A stretch of DNA of 64,000 nt from JAFDZO01 sp044226845 (GTDB taxonomy: Bacteria > Bacteroidota > Ignavibacteria > Tepidaquicellales > Tepidaquicellaceae). The stretch spans positions 68,972 through 132,971 of the forward strand of contig JBGAGG010000010.1 of assembly GCA_044226845.1 (NCBI GenBank), written 5' to 3'. This document shows, piece by piece, positions 41,649-50,829 of the stretch. The position numbers and the translations under genes are program-made. The notes under the pieces are model-generated. The model did no database searches and had not been told where the DNA came from. It was given only the letters and a program-made list of their open reading frames with translations. The stretch's first letter is position 1. Every line of letters starts with the position of its first letter.

Positions 41649-42797
41649 ATGGATTTTAATCTTTCAGAACAAGAACTCGAAGTTCAAAAATTAGCACGAG
41701 ATTTTGCTAATAATGAAATTGCTCCTGTAATTGCTAAATTTGATGAGTCAGAAGAATTCCCTATGGAAATTGCGCAGAAAATGGGTGAGATGGGATTCCT
41801 TGGAATTATTTTCCCTGAAGAATACGGCGGAGCCGGATTTACAACAACTGAATACGCAATTATTATCGAAGAGATTTCTAAAATAGATCCTTCTGTCGGA
41901 TTAACAGTTGCCTCACATAATGGACTATGTTCCAACCATATTTATTCATTTGGTAATGATGCTATAAAGAAAAAATATTTACCTGACCTTACATCAGGGA
42001 AAAGCCTTGGAGCGTGGGGTCTTACCGAAGCAGTTTCGGGAAGTGATGCCGGCGGTATGGCTACATCAGCTGAAAAAAAGGACGGACATTATATTATTAA
42101 TGGAAGCAAGATGTTTATAACACAGGGAACTGTCGGCGGAACTTATGTTGTAACAGCCAAGACCGATAAGACAAAAGGCAATAAAGGTATTTCGGCTTTT
42201 GTAATGGAAAAAGGTATGAAGGGATTTACGAATGCTCCGATAAAAAATAAACTCGGAATGCGTTCCTCAGATACAGCAGAATTAATATTCGATAATGTTG
42301 AAGTCCCTGCAGAAAATTTAATCGGCGATGAAGGCGCAGGATTTAACCAGTGTATGCAAATTCTTAATGGTGGAAGAATTGCTATTGCAGCGCTTTCAGT
42401 CGGTATTGCACAGGGCGCTTTAGACTTGGCAATAAAATATTCGAAGGAAAGAAAACAATTCGGAAAGACTTTATCTTCGTTCCAGGGAATTCAGTTCAAG
42501 TTATCCGATATGGCAATGGAAGTTGAAGCAGCAAGGCTTCTTACTTTAAGAGCTGCAAAGTTAAAAGATGAAGGAAAACCGTTTGCAATGGAAGCATCGA
42601 TGGCAAAATATTATGCATCAGAGGCTGCATGCAAAGCAACTACGGAATCATTACAGATTCACGGTGGTTACGGTTATATGAAAGAATTTATGATAGAAAA
42701 ACTTTACAGAGATGTAAAACTTTTAACTATCGGCGAAGGGACTTCGGAAGTTCAGAAGATGATTATTTCGAGAAACCTTCTTGATATTTACAATTAA
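41649..42797 (+). CDS. Acyl-CoA dehydrogenase
   Basis: FAD enzyme that introduces the first double bond in acyl-CoA oxidation, 382 aa. Signature blocks: GFLGIIFPEEYGGAGFTTTE, GAWGLTEAVSGSDAGGMATS, the middle-domain SKMFITQGTVGGTYVVTAK, NKLGMRSSDTAELIFDNVEV, RIAIAALSVGIAQGALDLAI and the C-terminal SLQIHGGYGYMKEFMIEKLY with the base Glu at the KEF position of the short/branched-chain group. Butyryl- or isovaleryl-CoA are likely substrates. It stands alone before a terminator. Confidence 0.94.
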   Translation: MDFNLSEQELEVQKLARDFANNEIAPVIAKFDESEEFPMEIAQKMGEMGFLGIIFPEEYGGAGFTTTEYAIIIEEISKIDPSVGLTVASHNGLCSNHIYSFGNDAIKKKYLPDLTSGKSLGAWGLTEAVSGSDAGGMATSAEKKDGHYIINGSKMFITQGTVGGTYVVTAKTDKTKGNKGISAFVMEKGMKGFTNAPIKNKLGMRSSDTAELIFDNVEVPAENLIGDEGAGFNQCMQILNGGRIAIAALSVGIAQGALDLAIKYSKERKQFGKTLSSFQGIQFKLSDMAMEVEAARLLTLRAAKLKDEGKPFAMEASMAKYYASEAACKATTESLQIHGGYGYMKEFMIEKLYRDVKLLTIGEGTSEVQKMIISRNLLDIYN

Positions 42798-42829
42798 TCA
42801 ATACTGAATATCTAATTAATTTTTAAAAG

Positions 42830-42862
42830 ACCTGTCAGATTATCGATTTGTCAGGTTTTTTA
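42830..42862 (+). terminator. Intrinsic terminator after the acyl-CoA dehydrogenase gene
   Basis: Stem ACCTGTCA (42830-42837) / TGTCAGGT, with one T-T mismatch, followed by TTTTTTATTTT. It separates the acyl-CoA dehydrogenase from ftsY. Confidence 0.75.
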
Positions 42863-42890
42863 TTTTAAATAATTTTACAAAAATTTATAC

Positions 42891-43835
42891 ATGGGATTTT
42901 TTGATAAGTTCAAATTTTCAAAACTAAAAGAAGGCCTTACTAAAACTAAGGATGATCTTCTCGGGAAAGTAAACAGGTTAATAAAAGCAACAGGCAAGAT
43001 TGATGATAACTTCCTTGCTCAGCTTGAAGAAATTTTTATTACATCGGATATCGGATATGAAACAGCTGAGTTGTTAATAAAAAATATTAAAGAACGAACA
43101 AAAGAAGATAAATATGAAACAGAGGAAGAACTAAACGAACTAATTCAGGATGAGCTGAAAAAAATATTTGCGCAGTCAACATCTGATTTTAAAACATTTG
43201 ATTTTAATATTACAAAGAAGCCTTATGTGATTATGATTGTCGGTGTTAACGGCGTAGGTAAAACAACTTCGATAGGTAAACTTGCATATAATTTTAAAAA
43301 TGCCGGAAAGTCAGTTGTTATAGGTTCTGCAGATACGTTCAGAGCAGCGGCAAATGACCAGCTTGAGATATGGGCAAATCGCGCAGGTGTAGATATTATT
43401 CAGAATCCGAAGAGCAGCGACCCGGCGGCAGTTGCATTCGATACGGTGAAGTCAGCGGTAGCAAAAGGAACGGATATAGTTATAATTGATACTGCAGGAA
43501 GACTTCATAATAAAACGCATCTGATGGAAGAGCTTAAGAAGATAAAGAGAGTGATTCAGAAAATTACTCCTGATATTCCCAATGAAATATTTTTAGCAAT
43601 TGATGCGACAACGGGTCAGAACGGACTTAACCAGGCAAAAGAATTTTCAAAAGCTATGGAAGGACTTACAGGAATAATTTTAACTAAGCTTGACGGAACT
43701 GCAAAGGGCGGAATAGTAATAAAGATAAATCAGGAGATGGGCGTGCCTGTGAGATTTATAGGAGTCGGTGAGCAGATAGACGACTTACAGGAATTTGACA
43801 GTGAAAATTTTGTAAAAGCATTGTTTGAAAAATAA
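42891..43835 (+). CDS. ftsY: Signal recognition particle receptor FtsY
   Basis: GTPase at the membrane that receives ribosomes carrying SRP. In 314 aa: a short membrane-binding N-terminus MGFFDKFKFSKLKEGLTKTK (no long acidic A domain), the N domain, and the G domain with G1 MIVGVNGVGKTTSIGKLAYN, DTFRAAANDQLEIWANRAGV, G3 VIIDTAGRLHNK, G4 TKLDGTAKGG and GVGEQIDDLQEFD. Together with ffh it targets inner-membrane proteins. mutL starts 3 bp after its stop. Confidence 0.95.
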   Translation: MGFFDKFKFSKLKEGLTKTKDDLLGKVNRLIKATGKIDDNFLAQLEEIFITSDIGYETAELLIKNIKERTKEDKYETEEELNELIQDELKKIFAQSTSDFKTFDFNITKKPYVIMIVGVNGVGKTTSIGKLAYNFKNAGKSVVIGSADTFRAAANDQLEIWANRAGVDIIQNPKSSDPAAVAFDTVKSAVAKGTDIVIIDTAGRLHNKTHLMEELKKIKRVIQKITPDIPNEIFLAIDATTGQNGLNQAKEFSKAMEGLTGIILTKLDGTAKGGIVIKINQEMGVPVRFIGVGEQIDDLQEFDSENFVKALFEK

Positions 43836-43838
43836 AAA

Positions 43839-45683
43839 TTGTCAGATAAAATAAAAATATTACCGCAGGTTCTCTCCAATAAAATTGCAGCGGGAGAAGT
43901 TGTATCCCGACCTGAATCCGTTGTGAAAGAATTAATGGAAAATTCTATCGATGCAGGCGCTTCGAATATTTGTCTTATAATAAAAGAAGCGGGTAAGAAT
44001 TTAATACAGGTGATCGATGACGGTATTGGAATGACGGAAGCAGATGCGTTGATGAGCTTTGAAAGACATTCAACGAGCAAGATATCAACGTATGAAGACC
44101 TCGAAAATATTTCTACTCTTGGATTTCGCGGAGAAGCGCTGGCTTCGATAGCTTCTATATCACAGGTAGAGCTGAAGACAAAGACGGAAAGTGAACAAGT
44201 CGGCACAATGATAAAAATTGAAGGCGGCGAGTTTAAGGAAGTAACTAAGGTAAGCTGTGAAAGAGGAACTTCGTTTTCTATTAAGAATTTATTTTATAAC
44301 ACTCCGGGCAGAAGGAATTTTTTAAAATCGAACCAGACTGAGTTCAAGCATATATACGAGACATTTATTAAGCTTGCTATTTCAAATCCCGATATCGGTT
44401 TTAAGTTTATCAATAACGAAGACACTATTTTTGATCTGCCGAGACATGAACTGAAAGAAAGAATTACAGAACTATTCGGAATAGCGTTTTCTGATTCGCT
44501 GATAAAAGTACACTCTGAAAATCAATATATCAAAATTAAAGGTTACATTTCTAAGCCGAATTTCACAAAGAAGTCAAAGCAGGACCAGTATTTTTATCTC
44601 AACAACAGATTTTTTACGAGTAAAAATTTAAACTTTGCAGTTTACTCGGGCTATGATGACTTGATTGAAAAGGGAGATTATCCTTCTTTCTTTTTATTTA
44701 TAGAAACTGACCCGAAGAAAGTTGATGTGAACGTTCACCCTTCTAAGCTTGAAGTAAAATTTGAGGAAGAAGGAGCAGTGTTTGGTTTCATTCGTAATTC
44801 AGTCAAAGCTGCTTTGAGAGAAGCTGATTTAGTTTTCAATGTAGGTTTTAACCGACAGGATACAATTCCGGGAACAGATAAAGAAGAAACGTTTCATTAT
44901 AAATCCCCTGCAGGAGATAACTTTGGCAATTCTTCTTCTCAAAGCAGAAATTTTTCGTTCGGTAATGACAATAAAGAGCCTGCAAAAATTACTTCAATCT
45001 TTGAAGCGTCAAGACCAATAGATGAAAATCAATATGAGACTGTATTCGAGCAAAACGAGGCAGAAGATAAAAACAAGAACTCCAATATAATCGAGCATAA
45101 AAGAAACGAAGAGCATAATTTTAACGTATGGCAGTACAGATTAAAATATATAATGGTGCAGACTGAAAGCGGACTGATGATAATTGATATGCATGCAGCG
45201 CATGAAAGAATTTTATATGAGAGAGCTTTACTGATGCTGGAGTCTCAGTCATCATTTGCACAGCAGTTACTTATACCAATAAAATTCAAGCTGACTAAAA
45301 TAGATTATCAGATTGCAATTGAATTAAAACAGGAGTTATTTAATCTTGGTTTTAACTTTAAAGAAGGCAAAGATGAAACGATTGAACTATACGGCTTGCC
45401 TGCCGATGTAAAAATCGGAAACGAGAATAAAATTTTTCAGGAATTAATTGACCAGTATAAAGAGTATGAGTTAAAATTAAATCTTGAGAAACGGGATAAC
45501 CTTGCGAAGTCATTTGCCTGCCACAGCGCAGTGAGAACAGGAGACGCATTGAAGAAAGAAGAAATGATTAGACTGATTGACGATTTATTTGCATGCAAAA
45601 TGCCGTATGTATGCCCGCACGGAAGACCGACTGTGATTCGTATTACAACCGATGAGCTTGACAGCAGGTTTTCAAGAACATAA
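43839..45683 (+). CDS. mutL: DNA mismatch repair protein MutL
   Basis: Couples MutS mismatch recognition to strand removal. It starts at TTG 43839, only 3 bp after ftsY. The GHKL ATPase has ELMENSIDAGASNICLIIKE, IDDGIGMTEADALMSFERHS, TSKISTYEDLENISTLGFRG and EALASIAS. A low-complexity linker (about 345-420) joins the C-terminal dimer domain. There MIIDMHAAHERILYERAL carries the endonuclease motif D-Q-H-A-x2-E-x4-E with Met for Gln, and FACHSAVRTGDAL plus ACKMPYVCPHGRPTVIRI supply the other metal-site motifs. So it is a nicking-type MutL, 614 aa, as expected in bacteria without MutH. Confidence 0.95.
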   Translation: MSDKIKILPQVLSNKIAAGEVVSRPESVVKELMENSIDAGASNICLIIKEAGKNLIQVIDDGIGMTEADALMSFERHSTSKISTYEDLENISTLGFRGEALASIASISQVELKTKTESEQVGTMIKIEGGEFKEVTKVSCERGTSFSIKNLFYNTPGRRNFLKSNQTEFKHIYETFIKLAISNPDIGFKFINNEDTIFDLPRHELKERITELFGIAFSDSLIKVHSENQYIKIKGYISKPNFTKKSKQDQYFYLNNRFFTSKNLNFAVYSGYDDLIEKGDYPSFFLFIETDPKKVDVNVHPSKLEVKFEEEGAVFGFIRNSVKAALREADLVFNVGFNRQDTIPGTDKEETFHYKSPAGDNFGNSSSQSRNFSFGNDNKEPAKITSIFEASRPIDENQYETVFEQNEAEDKNKNSNIIEHKRNEEHNFNVWQYRLKYIMVQTESGLMIIDMHAAHERILYERALLMLESQSSFAQQLLIPIKFKLTKIDYQIAIELKQELFNLGFNFKEGKDETIELYGLPADVKIGNENKIFQELIDQYKEYELKLNLEKRDNLAKSFACHSAVRTGDALKKEEMIRLIDDLFACKMPYVCPHGRPTVIRITTDELDSRFSRT

Positions 45684-45718
45684 AAAAATATTTTTAGGTA
45701 ATTATAACCTCACTGCAT

Positions 45719-46783
45719 ATGTTCAATATAAATCCCGATATAAAAAATTCTCCTACACTTCCATCTGAATTTTATAAAGATGAAAAATATTTTGAGAAGT
45801 CAAAAGAAAAAATATTTTCTAAGACGTGGCAGTTCATCGGAGATACGGATTTAGTTAAAGTACCCGGGCAGGTATACCCTTTTACTATGCTGGAGGGATT
45901 TATGAATGAACCGCTTCTTCTAACTCGCGATTATGATGACAACATAAACTGCATTTCTAACATCTGCACTCACCGTGCAAATATAATATGCGAAGGAAGT
46001 GAAAATGTTAAATCACTCAGATGCAGATATCACGGGAGACAGTTTGATCTGACAGGAAAATTTAAATTCATGCCTGAGTTCGAGCAGTGTGAAAACTTCC
46101 CTACTGAAAAAGATAACCTTCCTAAAGTGAACTTTGAAATCTTTAACAATTTAATTTTTGCTTCATTAAATCCTTTATCACTTTTCGAAGAGTTTTTTAA
46201 AGAGATTAAAGAACGGCTTCACTGGTTTCCGTTTAAAAAGCTTGTGCTAGATACAAACCGCTCGAAAGATTATCTTGTGAAAGCTCACTGGGCTTTATAC
46301 TGTGAAAACTATCTTGAGGGATTTCATATTCCTTACATTCATAAAAGTCTCAACGATGCATTGGATTATGCAAACTATACTCAGGAGATTTATAAGTATT
46401 CTAATCTTCAGGTAGGCCGAGCAAAATCAGGTGAAGTAACATTCGATAACTCTCCTGAAAAAGAAATTGTTGCTTACTACTATTGGATATTTCCGAATAT
46501 GATGTTCAACTTTTATCCGTGGGGACTTTCAATAAATATTGTCCGCCCTCTTGCAAAAGACTTAACAAAAGTTTCGTTTATAACGTATATATCGGATGAG
46601 AGTAAGTATAATATGGGAGCCGGCGCTGGCCTTGACCGCGTTGAGCGTGAAGATGAAGCGATTGTAGAAAATGTTCAGAAAGGAATTAACTCACAGCTAT
46701 ATAAATCAGGAAGATTTTCTCCCGCCCGTGAGGAAGGTGTTCATCATTTTCATATGTTGATTCAAAAGTTTATGTCTGAATAG
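45719..46783 (+). CDS. Rieske 2Fe-2S ring-hydroxylating oxygenase alpha subunit
   Basis: A mononuclear iron oxygenase with a Rieske cluster, 354 aa. The cluster ligands are in NICTHRANIICEGSENVKSL and LRCRYHGRQFDLTGK (C-x-H ... C-x-x-H). The catalytic domain follows with LYCENYLEGFHIPYIHKSLN, which gives the bridging acid-type residue and two His of the iron site. The family includes choline monooxygenase and glycine-betaine demethylases as well as aromatic dioxygenases; the substrate is not clear. No ferredoxin or reductase gene is adjacent. Confidence 0.88.
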   Translation: MFNINPDIKNSPTLPSEFYKDEKYFEKSKEKIFSKTWQFIGDTDLVKVPGQVYPFTMLEGFMNEPLLLTRDYDDNINCISNICTHRANIICEGSENVKSLRCRYHGRQFDLTGKFKFMPEFEQCENFPTEKDNLPKVNFEIFNNLIFASLNPLSLFEEFFKEIKERLHWFPFKKLVLDTNRSKDYLVKAHWALYCENYLEGFHIPYIHKSLNDALDYANYTQEIYKYSNLQVGRAKSGEVTFDNSPEKEIVAYYYWIFPNMMFNFYPWGLSINIVRPLAKDLTKVSFITYISDESKYNMGAGAGLDRVEREDEAIVENVQKGINSQLYKSGRFSPAREEGVHHFHMLIQKFMSE

Positions 46784-46853
46784 TTTATTTGTTAATTGAA
46801 GTTTCCACATTTTACTCATATTTTAGTTTACTACAAAATTTAAATTTAGAATT

Positions 46854-47156
46854 ATGCCGCCGATTTTAACTAATACTCCAATTGATGTAGTATTTTTAGT
46901 TTTCAGTTTATTTTTTCCGAGAATCTCAATCATTGGTTTTTTTCTTTTTGATTCGCTTCCCACAACTACTCTTAATAATCTCATAAGTGTACTACTGACA
47001 GTTTTTTTCCCCAGAATATTTGTAATAATTATGATTGCCCAGCATATGGGAACACAAAACCCATGGTTCTGGATTCATATTGTCGTAGCAATAATCGTTT
47101 ATTTATCAGGAAGCAAATACGGTAAAAAAAGATTCGGGAAAAACAGAGACTATTAG
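46854..47156 (+). CDS. Small membrane protein of unknown function
   Basis: A 100 aa protein with about three hydrophobic segments (PIDVVFLVFSLFFPRISIIG, ISVLLTVFFPRIFVIIMIA, FWIHIVVAIIVYLSG) and a basic tail KYGKKRFGKNRD. FFPRI occurs twice, in the first and second segment, so an internal duplication is likely. I recognise no family. Its own promoter must lie in the short gap after the Rieske gene. Confidence 0.65.
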   Translation: MPPILTNTPIDVVFLVFSLFFPRISIIGFFLFDSLPTTTLNNLISVLLTVFFPRIFVIIMIAQHMGTQNPWFWIHIVVAIIVYLSGSKYGKKRFGKNRDY

Positions 47157-47256
47157 TTTTCCTGCTTTAAATAACTGCCTTCTCTAAAATAATTTCAAAC
47201 AAAAGCTAAAGGAATTATAAGGTGAAAACCGTATAATTTGTTAAACCTTTAACTAT

Positions 47257-47287
47257 TTTGATTGTCATATATTTAGCATTATTTTTA
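47257..47287 (+). promoter_or_regulatory. Possible Bacteroidota-type promoter of the receptor gene
   Basis: TTTG (47257-47260), a 19-nt spacer, then TATTTTTA (47280-47287), close to the TTTG-N19-TAnnTTTG consensus of Bacteroidota housekeeping sigma. It lies just 18 bp before the start of the gene at 47305, which is short. Only a pattern match. Confidence 0.3.
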
Positions 47288-47304
47288 TAAATTTTACCTT
47301 ATTA

Positions 47305-49791
47305 ATGAAAAACATTTTTGTAGTTGTTTTATTTTTACTCACGATACCATTTCAACTTTTCTCACAAGAAACTCCAAAAGATAATCCGCAAATAACTCCT
47401 GAAATGAGGGAGAAATTCAAAAACTTTAAAGGCACAATAACGGGGTTTGTTTACGATAAAGATAATAATACTCCGTTACAGTCTGCAACTGTTCAGTTAT
47501 TTAAACAAAAGGATTCCAGCCTTGCAACAGGCGGCGAAACAGATGCAACAGGAAAGTTTGTATTAACAGATGTAAAAGCAGGCAGATATAAATTAATTGC
47601 AAGCTTTGCCGGATATAAAAAAGCAGTTATGACGGGCATTGTTTTTACTCCGCAAATACCCGACTTAATTCTTGATACTATAAAAATGACAACGGGAGTA
47701 ACTACTGAAGAGATAGATGTAACTGCTGAAAAGCCGTTCGTTGAGTTCAAGCCCGATATGAAAGTTTTTAATGTTGATAAAGGAATGACAACTACGGGCG
47801 GAAGTGTAATTGATATTTTAAAAAATATTCCGGGTATAACAGTTGACCAGGATAATAATATCACTTTTCGCGGAGGAGCAAATGTAAAAATAAATATTGA
47901 CGGCAGACCGTTCGGCATTAACAGCTCGAATCTTTCAACAATACTTGAGCAGATCCCTGCCGATAAAGTTTCATCAGTTGAGCTTATGACAAATCCTACT
48001 GCAAAGTTCGATGCAGAAGGCTCATCCGGAATCATCAATATTGTGATGAAGAAAAATGAAGAAAACTATGAAGGTATGAACGGCAGTGTAACAATGAATG
48101 CAGGCAATAATGATAAATATAACGGCTCATTAAATTTGAACTCCCGTTCGAAGAGCTATAGCTTGAACGGCAGCTATGATTTCCGTTCGTTCAATATGAA
48201 CATGACAGGATATAATAACAGAAATACATTCGGCAATTCAGCACTGACAAATATATATTCGGAAAGCGATAATCAAAACAGAATGCGTTCTAATTTAGTA
48301 AGAGCAGGTATTGACCTAACTCTTACAAAGAAACAAAATCTGGGATTTACATTCAGCTATAACAACAGGCAAAGGAACAGAGGAGGAAGCAACGAAACAT
48401 CTGTATTCGACAATGGTACATTGACAAGCGATTACCTTACAAGAGATTTTAATTACAACGACGGAAAAACCTACGGCATCGGCGCAAATTATCTGCTAAA
48501 GTTTGAAAAACCTAAGCAGACTTTAACGAGTGATTTCAGCTATACAAGAAGTGAAGGCGATAGAACGCAAAACACTCTGATAGATTATTCCTTACCGCTG
48601 AATTTTCCGCAGGCGAGAAATAATCAGTTCAGCAATGATAAGAACGATGAAGTAAATTTTCAGTTAGACTTTATCTCTCCATTCAGTGAGAACAGCAAAC
48701 TGGAAACTGGTGTGAAATCGATATACAGAAAAACATACGACGATTCAAGAAGCGAAAGTTATGATTACAATACAAACACTTTTGTGCAGGGAGCTAACTC
48801 GAATATTTTTGATTATCAGGAGTTGATAAATTCAGCTTATATTGCTTACACTGATAAGATAGGAAATTTTTCTTACCAGTTTGGTTTAAGAGGTGAACAG
48901 ACAAATTCAAAGGGCAATCAGATTACAGCCAATACGGATTTTACAAAAAGCTATTTCAGCATTTTCCCTAATGCAAGTGTTTCACAAAAGCTCGGTGCAA
49001 CAGAAGAAATTCAGCTTAGTTACTCCAGACGCATAAGAAGACCTGACTTAGATGATTTGAATCCCTTTCTGAATACATCTGACCCTTTGAACTATCAATC
49101 GGGAAATCCTGACCTTATGCCTGAGTATACAAATTCATTAGAACTGAATTTTATAAAGTACTTTACATCGGCAATTATTACGCCTTCTATTTATTACAGA
49201 CAGACTAATGATAAAATTTCAAGAGTAAGACTGCAATATGACAGCTTAATCACACTGAATACACAGGAGAATTTTGCCAGCTCGAAATCTTACGGCTTTG
49301 AACTTACGATGAATGCCAGCCCGATAAAGGAATGGACAATAAACGGAACTGTAGGCTACTCAAAAACAGAAAATGATGCTACTAACTTAACGGGACTTAC
49401 AAATACTGCTTATTCATGGAACGGAAGATTGTTCACAACTTTATCGCTGCCTGCAGATTTAGGATTGCAGGTAACATATTTTTACTCGGGAAAAAATATT
49501 TCCGCACAAGGGCAGATAGACCCTTTTTCTTCAGCAGATATAAGCCTTAAAAAAGATTTCATGGATAAAAGATTAAGCTTAAACTTACGCGTAGGAGATG
49601 TATTTAACTCACAAAAATTTCATGGTACTATTTCAGATATAAATTTTTATGATGAATTTGAAAGAAGAAGAGATTCTAGAAGCGTATTTTTATCTCTGAC
49701 ATATAAATTCGGTTCTGAAGGTAAACAGGACAGAAAGAAGAGACGTGAGCCGAATAACAACGAACCTATAGAAATACCGGACGGCTTTTAA
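47305..49791 (+). CDS. Outer-membrane beta-barrel receptor (TonB-dependent type)
   Basis: An 828 aa outer-membrane protein. Order: signal peptide 1-21 (MKNIFVVVLFLLTIPFQLFS), a carboxypeptidase-regulatory-like domain (about 40-115, GTITGFVYDKDNNTPLQSAT, GRYKLIASFAGYKK), a plug-like domain (about 125-240, ILKNIPGITVDQDNNITFRG, IILVMKK-type NIVMKKNEEN) and a beta-barrel (about 250-800), with the barrel start LPNASVSQ-type FPNASVSQKLGATEEIQLSY and SGNPDLMPEYTNSLELNFIK. This is the outer-membrane barrel type 3 group in Bacteroidota. The ligand is unknown and no SusD partner follows. Confidence 0.88.
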   Translation: MKNIFVVVLFLLTIPFQLFSQETPKDNPQITPEMREKFKNFKGTITGFVYDKDNNTPLQSATVQLFKQKDSSLATGGETDATGKFVLTDVKAGRYKLIASFAGYKKAVMTGIVFTPQIPDLILDTIKMTTGVTTEEIDVTAEKPFVEFKPDMKVFNVDKGMTTTGGSVIDILKNIPGITVDQDNNITFRGGANVKINIDGRPFGINSSNLSTILEQIPADKVSSVELMTNPTAKFDAEGSSGIINIVMKKNEENYEGMNGSVTMNAGNNDKYNGSLNLNSRSKSYSLNGSYDFRSFNMNMTGYNNRNTFGNSALTNIYSESDNQNRMRSNLVRAGIDLTLTKKQNLGFTFSYNNRQRNRGGSNETSVFDNGTLTSDYLTRDFNYNDGKTYGIGANYLLKFEKPKQTLTSDFSYTRSEGDRTQNTLIDYSLPLNFPQARNNQFSNDKNDEVNFQLDFISPFSENSKLETGVKSIYRKTYDDSRSESYDYNTNTFVQGANSNIFDYQELINSAYIAYTDKIGNFSYQFGLRGEQTNSKGNQITANTDFTKSYFSIFPNASVSQKLGATEEIQLSYSRRIRRPDLDDLNPFLNTSDPLNYQSGNPDLMPEYTNSLELNFIKYFTSAIITPSIYYRQTNDKISRVRLQYDSLITLNTQENFASSKSYGFELTMNASPIKEWTINGTVGYSKTENDATNLTGLTNTAYSWNGRLFTTLSLPADLGLQVTYFYSGKNISAQGQIDPFSSADISLKKDFMDKRLSLNLRVGDVFNSQKFHGTISDINFYDEFERRRDSRSVFLSLTYKFGSEGKQDRKKRREPNNNEPIEIPDGF

Positions 49792-50669
49792 TTACCGGGC
49801 TGAAGGTAATCTTTTATATTAATGTAATATAAATTTCCGCCGAGTTGTTTATTAACTTCGTCGGTTATAAGAAGTTCATCACTGGAAATATAACAGATGC
49901 CTTCCTTTTGAGAAATAGTCGGCAAAAATATTTCGGTGTGCTCCCATTTTGTAAGGGGCACGCCGTTTTTTATTTTAAAGAGCCAGAACTTATTATTTGA
50001 AAGCAAAACAAAACTTGTACGGTCAGGTGAAATATCTGCTGAAGTAATCCAGTCATTGAAAAAAGGACCTGAACCTAAGTAAATACTGTCGATTAAATTT
50101 GCTTTATACTCCCCTGCAATTACCGGCAGTGAATAAACTCTTAGAAATCCCGAGTAAGGTTCAGTTCTGTTTTTAGAAAAAAGATATAAAGAGTCTTTGT
50201 AAGCAAAGAATGCCTCCATATCATAATTTTTATTTTCACCGGAAGGAGGAAATTCTTTTTGATCGGGATATGAAAATTTTATTACTTCTGCAACTACGGT
50301 ATCGTTGAATAAATTTGACGGGTTTGGAATTTTATAGATCTTTAAATCTTTTCTTTCATTATTATTGTTGCCGAAATCTCCAAGATAAAAATTTCCTTTA
50401 TCATCCTGAGTAATATCTTCCCAATCTATATTAACGGCATTTTTCAAAACGATAGTTCTTTTCATCGCGCCTGTAGTATCAAAACAATAAATTTCAGGGT
50501 CACCGCCGCTGTCATTAAAGCTCCAGAGTTCGTTTTTCCCGTTTGTCTCTATTCCGGAAGTCTCATTAATTTTCAACGGTACCTTGCAAACTTCTCTGAA
50601 ATGCAAATCCTGAGAAAATAAATCCGATAAAATAAATATAAAAAATATTAAAAATAGATTTTTCGCCAT
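49788..50669 (-). CDS. Secreted propeller-like protein of unknown function
   Basis: An exported protein of about 293 aa. I chose ATG at 50669 because MAKNLFLIFFIFILSDLFSQ then reads as a textbook signal peptide (an ATG 4 codons upstream is also possible). The mature part has repeated strands with small turn motifs, ETSGIETNGKNELWSFNDSG, NIDWEDITQDDKGNFYLGDF, and SADISPDRTSFVLLSNNKFW, so a six- or seven-bladed propeller is likely. The family is seen in Bacteroidota but has no agreed role. Its stop overlaps the convergent receptor gene by 4 bp. Confidence 0.75.
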   Translation of the reverse strand: MAKNLFLIFFIFILSDLFSQDLHFREVCKVPLKINETSGIETNGKNELWSFNDSGGDPEIYCFDTTGAMKRTIVLKNAVNIDWEDITQDDKGNFYLGDFGNNNNERKDLKIYKIPNPSNLFNDTVVAEVIKFSYPDQKEFPPSGENKNYDMEAFFAYKDSLYLFSKNRTEPYSGFLRVYSLPVIAGEYKANLIDSIYLGSGPFFNDWITSADISPDRTSFVLLSNNKFWLFKIKNGVPLTKWEHTEIFLPTISQKEGICYISSDELLITDEVNKQLGGNLYYINIKDYLQPGN

Positions 50670-50829
50670 GTAGGCTTTCAATATAACAATTATTTACAAA
50701 ATATTTTATTACTTTAAAAAAAAATTTGATTGATAAGAATTTTCTAAGGGAAAAATTAACAAATTGTAATACTTTTCACTATTAGTTAACTTCATAAAAT
50801 CCGTAACCAAAACAACTACCCCTAATACT

